64,000 nucleotides of DNA from Periconia sp. R9002 (taxonomy: Eukaryota; Ascomycota; Dothideomycetes; Pleosporales; Periconiaceae). The DNA lies in contig JAMAHW010000095.1 of the NCBI GenBank assembly GCA_023627715.1, positions 1-64,000 on the forward strand, written 5' to 3'. Positions 12,909 to 23,585 of the stretch are shown piece by piece; within the stretch, counting starts at the first letter, position 1; every line of letters starts with the position of its first letter. Under the pieces are notes generated by a model that saw only the letters and a program-made list of their open reading frames with translations, was not told the DNA's origin and did no database searches. The translations under genes were made by a program, and so were the position numbers.

Positions 12909-14862
12909 ATGGCTGTCGTCCAACAGCCCATTACCCAAAAGAAGACGCGCATCATCTCCGTCGTTGCAGCGACCACGATAGCCCTCGCCTGTGGTACCAA
13001 TGTACGTGTTTCGTTGCATATCGAAGCTATCTTCAGAATCACTGACCATCCGTAATGGCAGTATGCCTACTCAGCATGGGCCCCCCAATTCGCCGATAAA
13101 CTGCAACTGTCCGCGACCCAAAGCAACGTCATCGTACGCATCCGCATTTCCTGTCCATCCACAATCGCTCGCCAGCTATATCGAACTCATGCCTGACATG
13201 ATGATAGGGAACAGCTGCGAACCTCGGCATGTACGTCTCGGGCATACCTATGGGCATCATCACCGATCGCAAAAGCCCGCGATTGTCTGGTCTGATTGGC
13301 ATTGTCGCATTGTTCGTTGGCTACTTTCCCATACATGTCGGTAGGTGGAAAATGGAATATACTAGATAAATCGGGTCCAGGCTAAAATTGGGAAGCGTAC
13401 GATAGGGGTGTCGGATCCATGAGCGTTGGGTTAATTTCCTTATGCTCCTTTGTATCTGGCCTCGGCAGCTGTGCAGCATTCCAAGCCGCACTCAAAACAG
13501 GTACCGGCCAGCGACAGGAGGAATCTTATTTTTTCCACTAAATTTGCGCAGCTACACTGAATTGGCCGACACACCGCGGGACGGCATCGGCATTTCCCCT
13601 CGCTGCGTTTGGCTTGAGTGCCTTCTTCTACACCCTCATTGCAGGTATCGCTTTTCCTGGCGATACGTCAAGTTTACTTCTACTGCTGTCTTTTGGTACC
13701 TCAAGCATCGTCTTAGCATCACTTCCTTTCTTGAGAGTGGTAGATCACAGACCTAGCGCTGGATATACTGGGATCCCCACGACTGAACGTACCAGAAGAG
13801 ACTCTAACCTCCTTCATCGCACGCGCTCAAACGGTAGTAAGACTAGCAGCAAATATAGTAGCTCCTCGCTCCCTCAGCCAGAAATCAGTAAGTTTATGTC
13901 CTTCCATTTGTTGTGCCCTTGATCGATTGTCTACGCACCTCTTGGTAGTTGCCAACTTTACAAACCAGGCCATGACGAACAAGATGGCGATTCCGAAACG
14001 TCCTCCCTCCTCTCCATCCCAGGCGACATTCTGCCAGAGGATGACGATGCAGCAAGTATGAAGACAAATCACTCACACTGTTTAGATATTACAGGGCTTG
14101 CTTTGTTGTATAAGACCCAATTCTGGCAGCTCTGGATCTTGATGGGTTTGTTAACAGGTGTGGGTCTAATGACTATCAAGTAAGTACTTGCGCCAGAGTT
14201 TCATTTTCAACACATCAAATTTGCTAATGGTCATTCACAGCAATATTGGTCACGATGTTCAAGCGCTTTGGAACCACTATGACTCAACCTTAAATAAAGA
14301 TTTTGTCGTGCACCGCCAATTGCTACACGTCTCCATCATCTCTCTCTGCTCTTTCCTCGGTCGATTGTCTTCCGGTATTGGCTCCGACATCATTGTCAAG
14401 AAACTCGAAATGTCTCGCTTCTGGTGTGCGGCAATTTCGGCCGCCGTCTTCATGCTTGCACAGATATGTGCTATTCGCATCGAGGATCCGCATTATCTAT
14501 GGGCAGTTTCCGGCCTATGCGGTCTTGCGTACGGTATTCTCTTTGGAGTGCTACCTTCGCTAGTGGTGGATGCGTTTGGTCCGGATGGCTTTGCAGTCAA
14601 TTGGGGTGTCATGACACTAGCCCCCGTCATCAGTGGAAACATCTTCAACCTGTTTTACGGTGCCGTTTACGACTCTTATTCCGAGGTCCAACCTAGTGGT
14701 GAGCGCAACTGCGACGAGGGAATCATTTGTTATCGTGCAGCGTACTATGTCACACTTGTCTCCAGCATTTTAGGACTCGTGGTGTGTTTCTGGGGAATAA
14801 GACATGAGCAATTGATTCGGAAGAATGAAGAGGCAGAGCATGAGAGACATCGCGATGCTTGA
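12909..14862 (+). CDS. MFS permease, Mch1/nodulin-like type
   Basis: Seven exons: 12909-13001, 13062-13133, 13208-13340, 13396-13500, 13552-13887, 13969-14179 and 14241-14862. Phases are continuous and the product is about 523 aa. The N-terminal half carries a start helix (ISVVAATTIALACGTN), GTAANLGMYVSGIP and AYDRGVGSMSVG. A long hydrophilic, Ser/acidic-rich central loop (about residues 205-260) separates it from the C-terminal half with NNIGHDVQAL, FLGRLSSGIGSD and a last helix ending CFWGIRHEQ. This arrangement fits the Mch1/nodulin-like branch of the major facilitator superfamily, whose fungal members reside in vacuolar or plasma membranes. The transported substrate is unknown. The gene shows no lesion. 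Confidence 0.88.
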
Positions 14863-15773
14863 TATGTACACAGTGCGAAATAATTGTACATGTTGATGCG
14901 CGAGATTCAGATATATTGCATCATTGATACTTAGATAGGCACTCTTTCTCGTGATCTTGGGCCCATAATGATCTACTGTTAGCTACATAGCTATATTCAC
15001 ATCCACAAGAAAAAGGATAAGAAGGGATTGAGAAACAGCCATGGAAGTGATTGTCCGACGTTTACCAGATTTCCCTCTTTTTTTTTCTTTCGGGGTTGTA
15101 GTAAAGACAGGATTATTTTCCATCTGCATCAAACCCAAATACCACTGTTTCTCTGATTTAGAAGTGGACCACACACAGGGTGGCATGGCACCTGAGTATG
15201 GATCGTTAATCTAATTCAAAACATTTGTCTTGCACTTTTATTTGCTCTCTGCACTGTGCATATCCCTGTCTTACTTTTTGCCATGAAGTGAATTTCTTAC
15301 TGCCCATTACAAATGTGGGAACCGCAGGATTCCAGTGATGACAATTGATGGGTCGGACTCAGGTACTAGCGAATACTAGCGAATCCGGACAACGCGGGCG
15401 AGAGAGAAAAGCCGCACATTATAATGTAGTAACATGTTGTACTGTCTACAACGACCTGTCCTGGAATTATATCTTTCTTATATCTTCTGCGATTGTAAGT
15501 TATAAGCTAAAGTTTATTTGCATTCATTTAGAATCTTATCCTATCATGTGGTGAGAGAGTATTTGTTACCTTAAATAAAGAGTAGTTTCAAAAGAAGTTC
15601 TAAAAAGCCAACTCTTAGCGTGGATTATAGTGTGCGGCTTTTTATCACGCCCGCGTGCCGGAGTCCGAGGCGAAGTATAAACAATCGGGTTGCCCGGTCT
15701 ATAAATCAAAAAGGAAGAAAATTGATCGAAGACTGGAGGATCACGTATTAGGCATTCATCTTAGTTCTTAAAA
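14863..15773. other. intergenic with promoter of the DUF1772 gene
   Basis: AT-rich spacer between two plus-strand genes. A TATA-like element lies at 15700-15706. I see no gene or repeat otherwise. Confidence 0.5.
15700..15706 (+). promoter_or_regulatory. putative TATA element (TATAAAT)
   Basis: TATAAAT, 68-74 bases upstream of the ATG at 15774. The position is compatible with a fungal core promoter. It is a sequence match only. Confidence 0.35.
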
Positions 15774-16347
15774 ATGGCGTTGACCTCCCCACTACCCCTC
15801 GTCCAAACGCTGCACATCATCTTGCCCCCTTTACTCTTCATCGTTGCAGGTACCCATTCTTACCCTTCTCTCCCCAAGTCACGCCCGTACTAATAAGAAA
15901 ATAGGCATCTCCTTTTCCCTATCCATCCTTGTGGTTCCCCTCCTCAAACTCCTCAAACCTGCCGACATTCTATCCCAATTCGCCCACCTCATCCACTTCG
16001 GAGGTACCTACCTCCAGACCTCTGCGCAATGCCTCGCGTTCTCTACTCTTGTTACTACACTCCTGACCTCGCTCCTCGCCGACCCGGTTGAGGCACAGAA
16101 GTGGAAGGTTTGGGCGTGCGCGCTGATGGCACTGGTGGCCGTTGCACCCTATGAGACGGTGTTGATTTTCCCGTTGAATGAGAAGATAGAGCGGACTAGG
16201 AGGCTAGTGAATGAGCGCAAAGCTCTGGAGCAAGAAATAAAAGGGGAGTTAAAAGACACCCTGAGCCGGTGGGGAAAGTTGAATCTTGGGAGGGCCGGGT
16301 TGGCAGCGTTTGCGGGAATCTTGGGAGTTCTTGGAAGGGCTAAATGA
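15774..16347 (+). CDS. DUF1772-type small integral membrane protein
   Basis: Two exons, 15774-15849 and 15905-16347, joined across a 55-nt intron in phase 1, give about 172 aa. The product has four hydrophobic helices (IILPPLLFIVAG..., LSILVVPLLKLL, AFSTLVTTLLTSLLA, ACALMALVAVAPYETVLIF). Next come the conserved NEKIE segment and a charged C-terminal stretch, ending near GLAAFAGILGVLGRAK. The pattern, including PYETV.IFPLNEKI, fits the DUF1772 family. That family includes anthrone-oxygenase-like proteins of polyketide pathways and many uncharacterised fungal membrane proteins. No polyketide synthase lies nearby, so a biosynthetic role is not implied. Confidence 0.75.
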
Positions 16348-17675
16348 TGCATGGGGTGAATTGGAGATGGCTTAGTAGCGGGTTAAAGCATCTACGGGAC
16401 ATGACATACAAACAGTGGCATGCGATGCTGGATTTCCAGGATCATAATGAATACACAGTCCTGCGAGACTAGGGCATTTCCGATCAATTTGTGAACGGAG
16501 TTTTGGGGTTCTAGAGTGAACGTTGTACATACATGACGAGGCAGACTTTAAGGAGATATATCATCAGATGGATTATCAGATATACTTACGATACTTCTCA
16601 AAATACGGTGGATTCTAACTATGATGGGCATATCCGTAGACTAGTACCGCAAGGACAACGACTTCGCACTCCATGTCGGTTCGAAGGATCTAATCGGGGA
16701 CTATCGTCGCAAAACTTCGGCATACAAGCATAAGATGGAATACGAACAAGACAGAACGAGGCAGACAACAATCACACGTAAAGGAACGAGAAGTAGGTTG
16801 TGATTAGTAGGGCGGAACCAACGTCCTTGTGAGGTGACCGCTCTCAATCTTCGGAGACGGTCGATCTGAGAACGCTAGGCCCATTAGTATAACCCGTCGC
16901 GTGTGCTAACTTGTCCAAGTAATCTTTAAGTACGTTAAAGTGAGGAAGGTATAGCTTTTTGCTGCTAAAAAGCCACTCGAGAACTCGATCTTTGATGTCC
17001 GAAATAGTGATTTTGAGGCTCCTGGTAGATCGACTGTACAATTCCTGGCTCGCAAAGACTCATCGATCATCGCAAGCAGCAAGGAGAATTTGACCCCTCA
17101 AACCGACAAAAAAAATTGGAGATTTTTACAATTGAACAGAAAACATGCAGTGATCTTTTTTTGTAGTTATCGCTTGGCCCCCACGCGACACAAACGAACA
17201 ACCGAAATCCCATGTCTTTCGCAAAGTCTCTACCGGGCAAGTGCTATTTCCGTAGTGCCTCGTAGCTCAACAAATCTCCGAAGGCAACACAGCCAATCAA
17301 CAGTCCTCGCATACTTTCTCCAACGAGCTGCTATCCTATATGAGAATGTTTTTGGAAAATAGACGAGGGGAGTGACGACGAAAGCTTAATTCGTTCAGCC
17401 CTTGTCAACGTTTGTAGGACTAGATCGTAATGCATGTCGGGATTTTTCCCTTCTGATGGGACGATGTTTGGGATTATATAAAGAGTTCTATAAGACCTTC
17501 CCTCTCTTTTTAGTCAGTCTGCTTTTCATTCCCTCCTTAATTCTTTCTTTCTTTCGTTCAAGAGTACTTCTATCTTACCCCAGTCTTTCTTTCAGAAACA
17601 AGCCTTAAACATTTTTTCTTACTCCAGTCTGTTCCTCAAAAAGTAATAATTGTTCGTATCAAGAATCCACTCATC
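16348..17675. other. intergenic; promoter of the cutinase gene
   Basis: The 1.3-kb upstream region of the cutinase gene. The distal part has no supported gene. The proximal 200 bases hold a TATA box (17475-17482) and a long CT-rich leader at about 17500-17640. Confidence 0.5.
17475..17482 (+). promoter_or_regulatory. TATA box of the cutinase gene
   Basis: A perfect TATAAA core (TATATAAA) lies about 195 bases upstream of the ATG and is followed by a pyrimidine-rich stretch. This is typical of inducible fungal genes for secreted enzymes. Confidence 0.5.
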
Positions 17676-18635
17676 ATGAAGTCAACTATCGCCTCTACCA
17701 TCCTTCTTTCCTCGCTCGCTTTTGCGATGCCCCAACCCGAAGTTGCTCGCGCGGCGCAACAAACCGACGTCTCAGATCTCATGAACCACGTCATTGCCGG
17801 AAAACTAAAGTGCTACAACAACGCTGTTCTCTTTGCGCGCGGCACTTTCGACTCCGGCAACATTGGAGTGTGGGTAGGCCCGCCACTATTTCAGGACGTG
17901 GGTGACGAGTTCAACGGCGATGTGGCGTTCCAGGGCGTGAATGCGAACGACTACCCTGCGACTCTCGGCGACTATGTCAAGACGAGCGGCAGCAAGACGT
18001 GCGCAACCAGCTGTGCGAAGACGGTCACGGACTATCTTAATAAGTGCCCGACCGCCAACATTTTCCTTTCTGGATGGAGGTACGATAAACACAAACCATC
18101 GTTTTGATAATTTGTGCGAAATACTGACAATTTGATAGCCAAGGCGCTCTCTGCACCCACACCTGCATCGAGCAACTCAAAGGATCTGCCGCATACAAAA
18201 ATATCAAAGGCGTAACGACCTTCGGCGATGAAGCCGGCCTCATGGACCCCAAAGTCATCCCTCCCTTCCCCAAGGAAATCCCCGTTAAAGCTTTCTGTGT
18301 CGAGGACACCGTCGCCCCAGATGTTCTGTGCACTAAGACGCTTGCATCAGGGTTCAAGCTCCCGGACAGCATCAGCGGTTTCAAAGACATTGTCGTCGAC
18401 GCTATGGTTGGCCTTACTAAGGTCGCCGTCACCTCCGAGCAACGCAACTCTGTTACCAATATCCTTTTCGGTATGACGTCGGGTTTCTTGAGTGTTACGG
18501 ATTACTTCCTGGCGGATGTGAAGGCGGGTAAAGGTCCGAAGGTGGGCGGTTTTGCCTCAGCATTTCAAGTATGGTAGTAATGGTATGACTGGCGAGGCGG
18601 CTACGTGGATGGTTGCGCAGACCAAGAAGGCGTGA
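17676..18635 (+). CDS. secreted cutinase family esterase, 3' end shifted
   Basis: A serine esterase of the cutinase family, expected to be secreted and to act on cutin or similar esters. Exon 1 is 17676-18079 and exon 2 starts at 18139; the phase-2 intron splits the nucleophile motif. Signal peptide: MKSTIASTILLSSLAFA. Ser is in SGWSQGA and Asp in the APDVLC segment. Read straight on, exon 2 stops at TAG 18575-18577 after ASAFQVW, without a catalytic His. The next frame immediately continues with HFKYGSNGMTGEAATW to TGA 18633-18635, which supplies the family's His-x-x-Tyr-Gly. Either one base is inserted just before 18561 or a very short intron (18518-18560, 43 nt, GT..AG, phase 0) is spliced out. 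The second option keeps about 285 aa. I extend the feature to 18635. Confidence 0.8.
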
Positions 18636-19616
18636 TTCAAGCGCGATGTGTCGCGGTTGAAACATAGATGAGAGACAGTTTCTAGATTTACGTTCATGCT
18701 TAGGATTTTGGGATGAAGTATAGATTTGTGTGATCGTCAATCGATTTATTTTTGTACAAGTTACTGCAAAACAACCAAGTGACACTATTCATCTTGTGTT
18801 CATTTAGAACCCGCGTCAAGTCCCAGACAATTTATTCAAGGCGAGGCTCAAGGCGGGAACAAGTATCATGCCAATTATTACACGGATTTTTTGAGTGATC
18901 CCGTGGGGTGAGTATTCCGGTATACATATGGATATACACCATTGAATCATCGAAAACCATATTTTTGTCCCTTTATCTCAGTAATCTACGCATTGATTTT
19001 AGCACGCGTAACATGTAAGCACCTGTTTTGCAGATTCGGATTGACTGGTTTATGCTCGATACCATACTATTATCAGGGTCTCAATCTATTGATCGTGATA
19101 GAGTAAGCAAGGTGATGGATACAATACTTAAAAAATGGTGATGCTAAGATATATATTTTGTATTTCAAATAAGGGTAATACTAAAACCTCAAGTCAGTGA
19201 TTGTACGATCTCAACTCGTTCGTGCATAGTTACAGGTAGCACAAGGACTGTGTAATACCGACTTGCGGAGACCACATGATCTGTCCTTTCCCCAAAAGAT
19301 CGAATATCGATACTGCCCAAGAAATAGCGTATTTATCGCAGTCTGTCTGGTTCTCGATGACTTGTAACTACATATGTAACTATCATTGATATCTTCCACT
19401 TACTGCTACACTTTCAGAGTAACATGCGTATTTAAACGATTATGATTCGTGGGTGACACAATGACGCAAACACTAAACCCAACGTAGACTAGCGAGAGAT
19501 TTGCTTTCGTCCCAGTGCGTTCCTGGTGCAGACCGGGGGACTACCAAACGGGCCATATATATGTATCGCACCCACTCAGACATCGCATCAAATCAAATCA
19601 AATTGACCAGTTCAAC
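18636..19616. other. intergenic; promoter of the SDR gene
   Basis: AT-rich spacer with no supported gene. A TATATAT stretch at 19556-19562 lies about 55 bases upstream of the SDR start codon. Confidence 0.5.
19556..19562 (+). promoter_or_regulatory. putative TATA element of the SDR gene
   Basis: TATATAT, 55-61 bases upstream of the chosen ATG at 19617. It is a sequence match only. Confidence 0.35.
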
Positions 19617-20560
19617 ATGTCCTCCTTTGAAAACCAAGTCGTAATTATTACTGGCTGCAGTTCCGGCATCGGCCTCGCAACCACAAATCTCTTCCTGACC
19701 CGCGGCGCAAAAGTCTTCGGCATCGACATCCAACCCTTCAACACCACCACCTTGTCCGCAGACCACCAATCAAACTTCTCATTCCACCAAGTTGATCTCA
19801 CCATTGCCAAAGCGACAGACGACGCTGTCGCGGCGTGCCAGATTAAGTTCGGGAAGAAGATTGATGTTCTGGTGAACTGCGCCGGCGTCACCGATGGGTG
19901 GTCGAGCGCGGATACGTTGAAGGACAGCGAGTGGGATCGCGTGATTGGCATCAACTTGACGGTGCCAGTTAAGTTGATGTCGGCGGTGCTGCCCGCGATG
20001 AAGGAGGCGAAAAGTGGTGCGATTGTGAATGTTTGTAGTAAGGCAGGGATTGCGGGTGCTGCGGCGGGGATCGCGTACACGGCGAGTAAGCATGGTTTGG
20101 TGAGTATTACTTTTTCTTATTTTTTCCCTTTATCCGACGGATGTGGTCTCAAGATGAATTTGTTCAATGCGAGTGTTTTTACTGATAGATAGATAAAGGT
20201 CGGAGCAACAAAAAACGTGGCATGGCGTTTCCGCCAGGACAACATCCGCTGCAACGCCGTTCTCCCCGGTGGTAAGTTTCTCGACCACAAAACTTCATGG
20301 CGCGCAATCTTTGACTCTAGATAATAGGCGTAAACACAAATATTGCTTCATCAGTCAACATGGAATGTTTCGATCCTGAAGGTTTCAACGCCTTCTTCCC
20401 CAACATCCAGATGCATCTCGGCAAATCGGCAGATGGCCAACCGGAACCCATCATTGGTACTGACGATGTCGCGAACGGGATTGCGTATTTAGCTTCGAGT
20501 GATGCGAAGATGGTTAGTGGGGCGTTGTTGCCGATTGATTCGGCCTGGTCGACTCTGTGA
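19617..20560 (+). CDS. short-chain dehydrogenase/reductase (SDR)
   Basis: A classical NAD(P)-dependent short-chain dehydrogenase, about 262 aa. Exons are 19617-20099, 20199-20271 and 20328-20560, with phases continuous. The cofactor glycine motif is TGCSSGIG (residues 12-19). NCAG lies in the central sheet, and the active-site Tyr-x-x-x-Lys is YTASK. The C-terminus has VLPGGVNTNI and the family's [14 protein letters not shown]...PIDSAWS. The acidic residue in VFGIDIQPF after the second strand suggests NAD(H) preference. I started at ATG 19617 (MSSFENQ) because it opens directly into the first Rossmann strand; an earlier in-frame extension would add an unlikely basic leader. The substrate is unknown. 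The gene is intact. Confidence 0.9.
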
Positions 20561-20834
20561 TTCATGTTGCTATTGGTGGCAATGAAGAATGGTTGGCGTC
20601 TTAAAAACTTTTACATTTCAAGAGGCTGGTGGAGAGATATAATGGATGTAATGAAATGACTAGGTTTCGGGTCAAGATTTAAGCATCTACCCTTGAACTA
20701 TAGAATTTAGGTCTTTTATTCAATTTTTTTACCCGAATAACAATATGGCCTCACATGATCACATGGAGAATGTCTCGTTCATTTGTTAGTTAAACATCGT
20801 TATTAAACAGTAATTACTCTATGATTGAACTTTT

Positions 20835-22724
20835 CTATGCCCCAATAGCCTGTGGGTTCCAAAACACGCCCTTCGAATCAACTTTCTCTTTCAAACTCAC
20901 CAACCTCGCATACACCTCCTCTCCATAATACAACTGATGCGCTGTCGCCGCATCCAAGCTGGGATCTACATAATTCAAATACGCACCAAAATCCGTCTGC
21001 GGCTGCGCTTTTACCACGGCATCGTTGAGCCCATTAATGAAATCCACCGAGTTCGCCGTGCTCCCGTAGTTTTGTACCACCCACAGACTATTGCGGTCAT
21101 TGTACGCAGCGAAGTCCGTGTCTTTGGCATTGATTGCGGATCCTGGACCGCCGTAGAGATTGATGATGCTAAAATAATCCACCGATGTGCCCTTCTTCAT
21201 GTAATCGTACAGAGAGGACAGCGCGGCTGATGTGAAGCCATCAGATTCAGGCACAGTTATCGATTTAGCGAAGAAGTTATCGTGCTCGCTGTACCCGGTC
21301 AACGGTACTTTGATTGTGCTGGTGCCTGAAACTTTGACGAGATAGTCGTACCAGGAATACGATTGCACGATGACGTTGGTGGGCGTAGGTAGGCCTCGGA
21401 GAAATTCTGGTCGGATTTTGTCGTTGAATTCGGAGACGGAGCCGAAGAAGGCGCCACTAGGTGAGAAAGACCCGTAGCCATCCATGTAGATGCCGAATGA
21501 GATGCGGTTGTCGACTACGGAGGCGTTACGTGCGAAGTCCTGTAGGTGGAGGAGGGTATTTGTGAACGTAGTTTTCGAGTCGAAGATGCCGCTCCACTGC
21601 ACTTCGAAGTAGGTGATAGAGGAGGGCGCGTCGTGGGATTGAAGATAGAAATTTACTACTATTCCCAGCGATTCAGCTGCACCTCGGATACCCCAGAAGA
21701 GCTCGCTATTCTCGTCGGCCGATGCAGTGACGAGGGAACCATCCGCGAGAACAACGTCGGCTTTTACAATAGCGTCCATCGCAAGTCCCCAGTTGCGCGA
21801 CGTATGCCCATAGCCACCGTGGGTGGCGTGTCCACCGATGCCAACGCCGGGGCAAGTGCCGTGCGATAGAGCTTTCTTTCCCTGAGTCCAGATTCCGTCT
21901 GCGAGATTGCCTAGTCGAACACCGCCACCGACTTTTACGAGACCGTTCTGATCGACGGAAACATCCGTGAAAGACCCCAGGCTGATCATCATGGCGCCAT
22001 CTTTTCCCCCAGAACTGAAACTCGCGTAGGAGTGGCCTCCTGATTTGGCTTGAACTTTGAGACCGGCATTTGAAGCGCAAACTACAGCGTCTTGGATATG
22101 CTGGTTGGTCGTGGGAACGACAACGACTGCTGGTTTGTATGCAAGACGCAAATTGTATGGCTGTACGAGATTGCCGTACTCAGCATCGGAGCTCATCTTG
22201 TAGGGGACATCCTTGGAATTCAGACATTGAACAGCGGAGCTATCCGACGAAGGTGTTGACGTAGGAGCAGATGTCGTGGTTGTTGGTTGGCCGTTACCTT
22301 TGCAGTTACCAAATAGAGGATTACAAGATGCTCCACAGTGCCCATCTTCCGAGCCACACCATCCATACTGCGAACAACAATCGCCAAAAGAACTCCCTGT
22401 ACAAGTGTAACCATTATCTCCTCCGCAAGTTCCATCCGTAGATACTTTTGCTGTACGTGTTGGTTGCGGTGTCGAGGATGATGATCGAATTGTTGACGTA
22501 GGAGGATTCGTGCCGGCACAGGTTCCAAAGGCAGAGTTGCAGCCTGTTTTGCAATGTCCATCTGTATTGCCACACCATCCATATTGAGAACAGCAGTTTC
22601 CAAATCCGCTGTCTAGGCATGTGTATTGTGTGCTGCCTCCGCAAGAACCGTCCGGGGATACGGTTACGGCGTGCGCAAAACCTGCGCAGAGCAGTGCTGC
22701 TGAGAATGTGACGAACGGCTTCAT
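20835..22724 (-). CDS. secreted AA7 FAD oxidase with two chitin-binding (CBM18) modules
   Basis: A single-exon 629-aa secreted flavoenzyme of the berberine-bridge/AA7 class; such oxidases act on carbohydrates, including chito-oligosaccharides. A signal peptide (MKPFVTFSAALLCAGFAHA) is followed by two hevein-like CBM18 modules with eight-cysteine spacing (GNCCSQYGWCGNTDGHC and GDCCSQYGWCGSEDGHC), joined by Ser/Thr/Pro linkers. The FAD-binding domain has KSGGHSYASF (the His that binds FAD covalently) and GTCPGVGIGGHATHGGYG, whose Cys would give the bicovalent link. The C-terminal BBE segment is YLNYVDPSLD and ends FWNPQAIGA. The chitin-binding modules suggest action on chitin fragments. That is inference, though the architecture matches fungal chitooligosaccharide oxidases. 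Confidence 0.93.
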   Translation of the reverse strand: MKPFVTFSAALLCAGFAHAVTVSPDGSCGGSTQYTCLDSGFGNCCSQYGWCGNTDGHCKTGCNSAFGTCAGTNPPTSTIRSSSSTPQPTRTAKVSTDGTCGGDNGYTCTGSSFGDCCSQYGWCGSEDGHCGASCNPLFGNCKGNGQPTTTTSAPTSTPSSDSSAVQCLNSKDVPYKMSSDAEYGNLVQPYNLRLAYKPAVVVVPTTNQHIQDAVVCASNAGLKVQAKSGGHSYASFSSGGKDGAMMISLGSFTDVSVDQNGLVKVGGGVRLGNLADGIWTQGKKALSHGTCPGVGIGGHATHGGYGHTSRNWGLAMDAIVKADVVLADGSLVTASADENSELFWGIRGAAESLGIVVNFYLQSHDAPSSITYFEVQWSGIFDSKTTFTNTLLHLQDFARNASVVDNRISFGIYMDGYGSFSPSGAFFGSVSEFNDKIRPEFLRGLPTPTNVIVQSYSWYDYLVKVSGTSTIKVPLTGYSEHDNFFAKSITVPESDGFTSAALSSLYDYMKKGTSVDYFSIINLYGGPGSAINAKDTDFAAYNDRNSLWVVQNYGSTANSVDFINGLNDAVVKAQPQTDFGAYLNYVDPSLDAATAHQLYYGEEVYARLVSLKEKVDSKGVFWNPQAIGA

Positions 22725-23585
22725 GCTCGGCTTAAGCTCCCCAACAACTAGATATTAATAAATTATAGTATGATATGGGAGGATGAAGGAAGAAGGAAGG
22801 CCGCAAGGACGGGGTTGATGGGCGTTATAATAACCTTTTCGAGTCAACACCTTGCGCATTTTCAATACGGTGTTATTCGAGCTCCAGGGGATTCCTGGAT
22901 AATTTTGCGTATTGCGCACAGTTCAGCATATCTAGCGGGCTTCTTTGTTATGATTATGTATAAGCACTAAGGCCGACACCAAGACATTACGATTAGCTGA
23001 TGTTCTGTCAATGCAACTTTGTAGGTTAGAGGCGGTGTCATTTTCGCAAAAGTGGTACAGAACGAAAACAACTCGTGGGTAAGGGGCTTGAGATCAATAT
23101 TGAGTAGTGGGTCTAGCGCATGATTCTTATTACTTTTCCCCAACAGCCAAGCCACCGTTGCACATTATTCATGCTAGTGCCGCTATACTTAGACTTCGTC
23201 TATGCTATTTTGAGAAGATGTCGTGTATTGAGGATGATTACTCCTTTGGCGATGATCTTTTTCTTTTCTTCGTTCGCATGTCTTGAATGCATTCAGCCAC
23301 GTCATGACGGCATTCACTGTATTTTGACAGCAATATTGACGGTATAAATCGATAATTTCTACGCAATTATATCGTCTTACTGACCAAATCCGCCATGGCG
23401 GATCGAGAATACATGGCTTTTTTTTAACTCTTTTTTCTTCTCTATAGTATTGTTTGTATTTTTACATGAAAAAAATGATGCTAATAGAAAACTTACAAAG
23501 AAACCAAACAGGAGCCCCTGGATTTCTCTCTTCCACGAGAGCAAAAAAATAAACTCCCCTACATGTCTCCAATCCCGCCAGCTAC
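22725..23585. other. intergenic, upstream of the AA7 gene
   Basis: Promoter side of the AA7 oxidase and 3' flank of the next minus-strand gene. AT-rich, with poly-T/poly-A patches around 23410-23480. No gene is supported. Confidence 0.5.

Noticed and set aside
16660..16700. T-loop-like ggttcga near 16678, possible tRNA
   Set aside because: No matching acceptor or anticodon stem could be folded around it.
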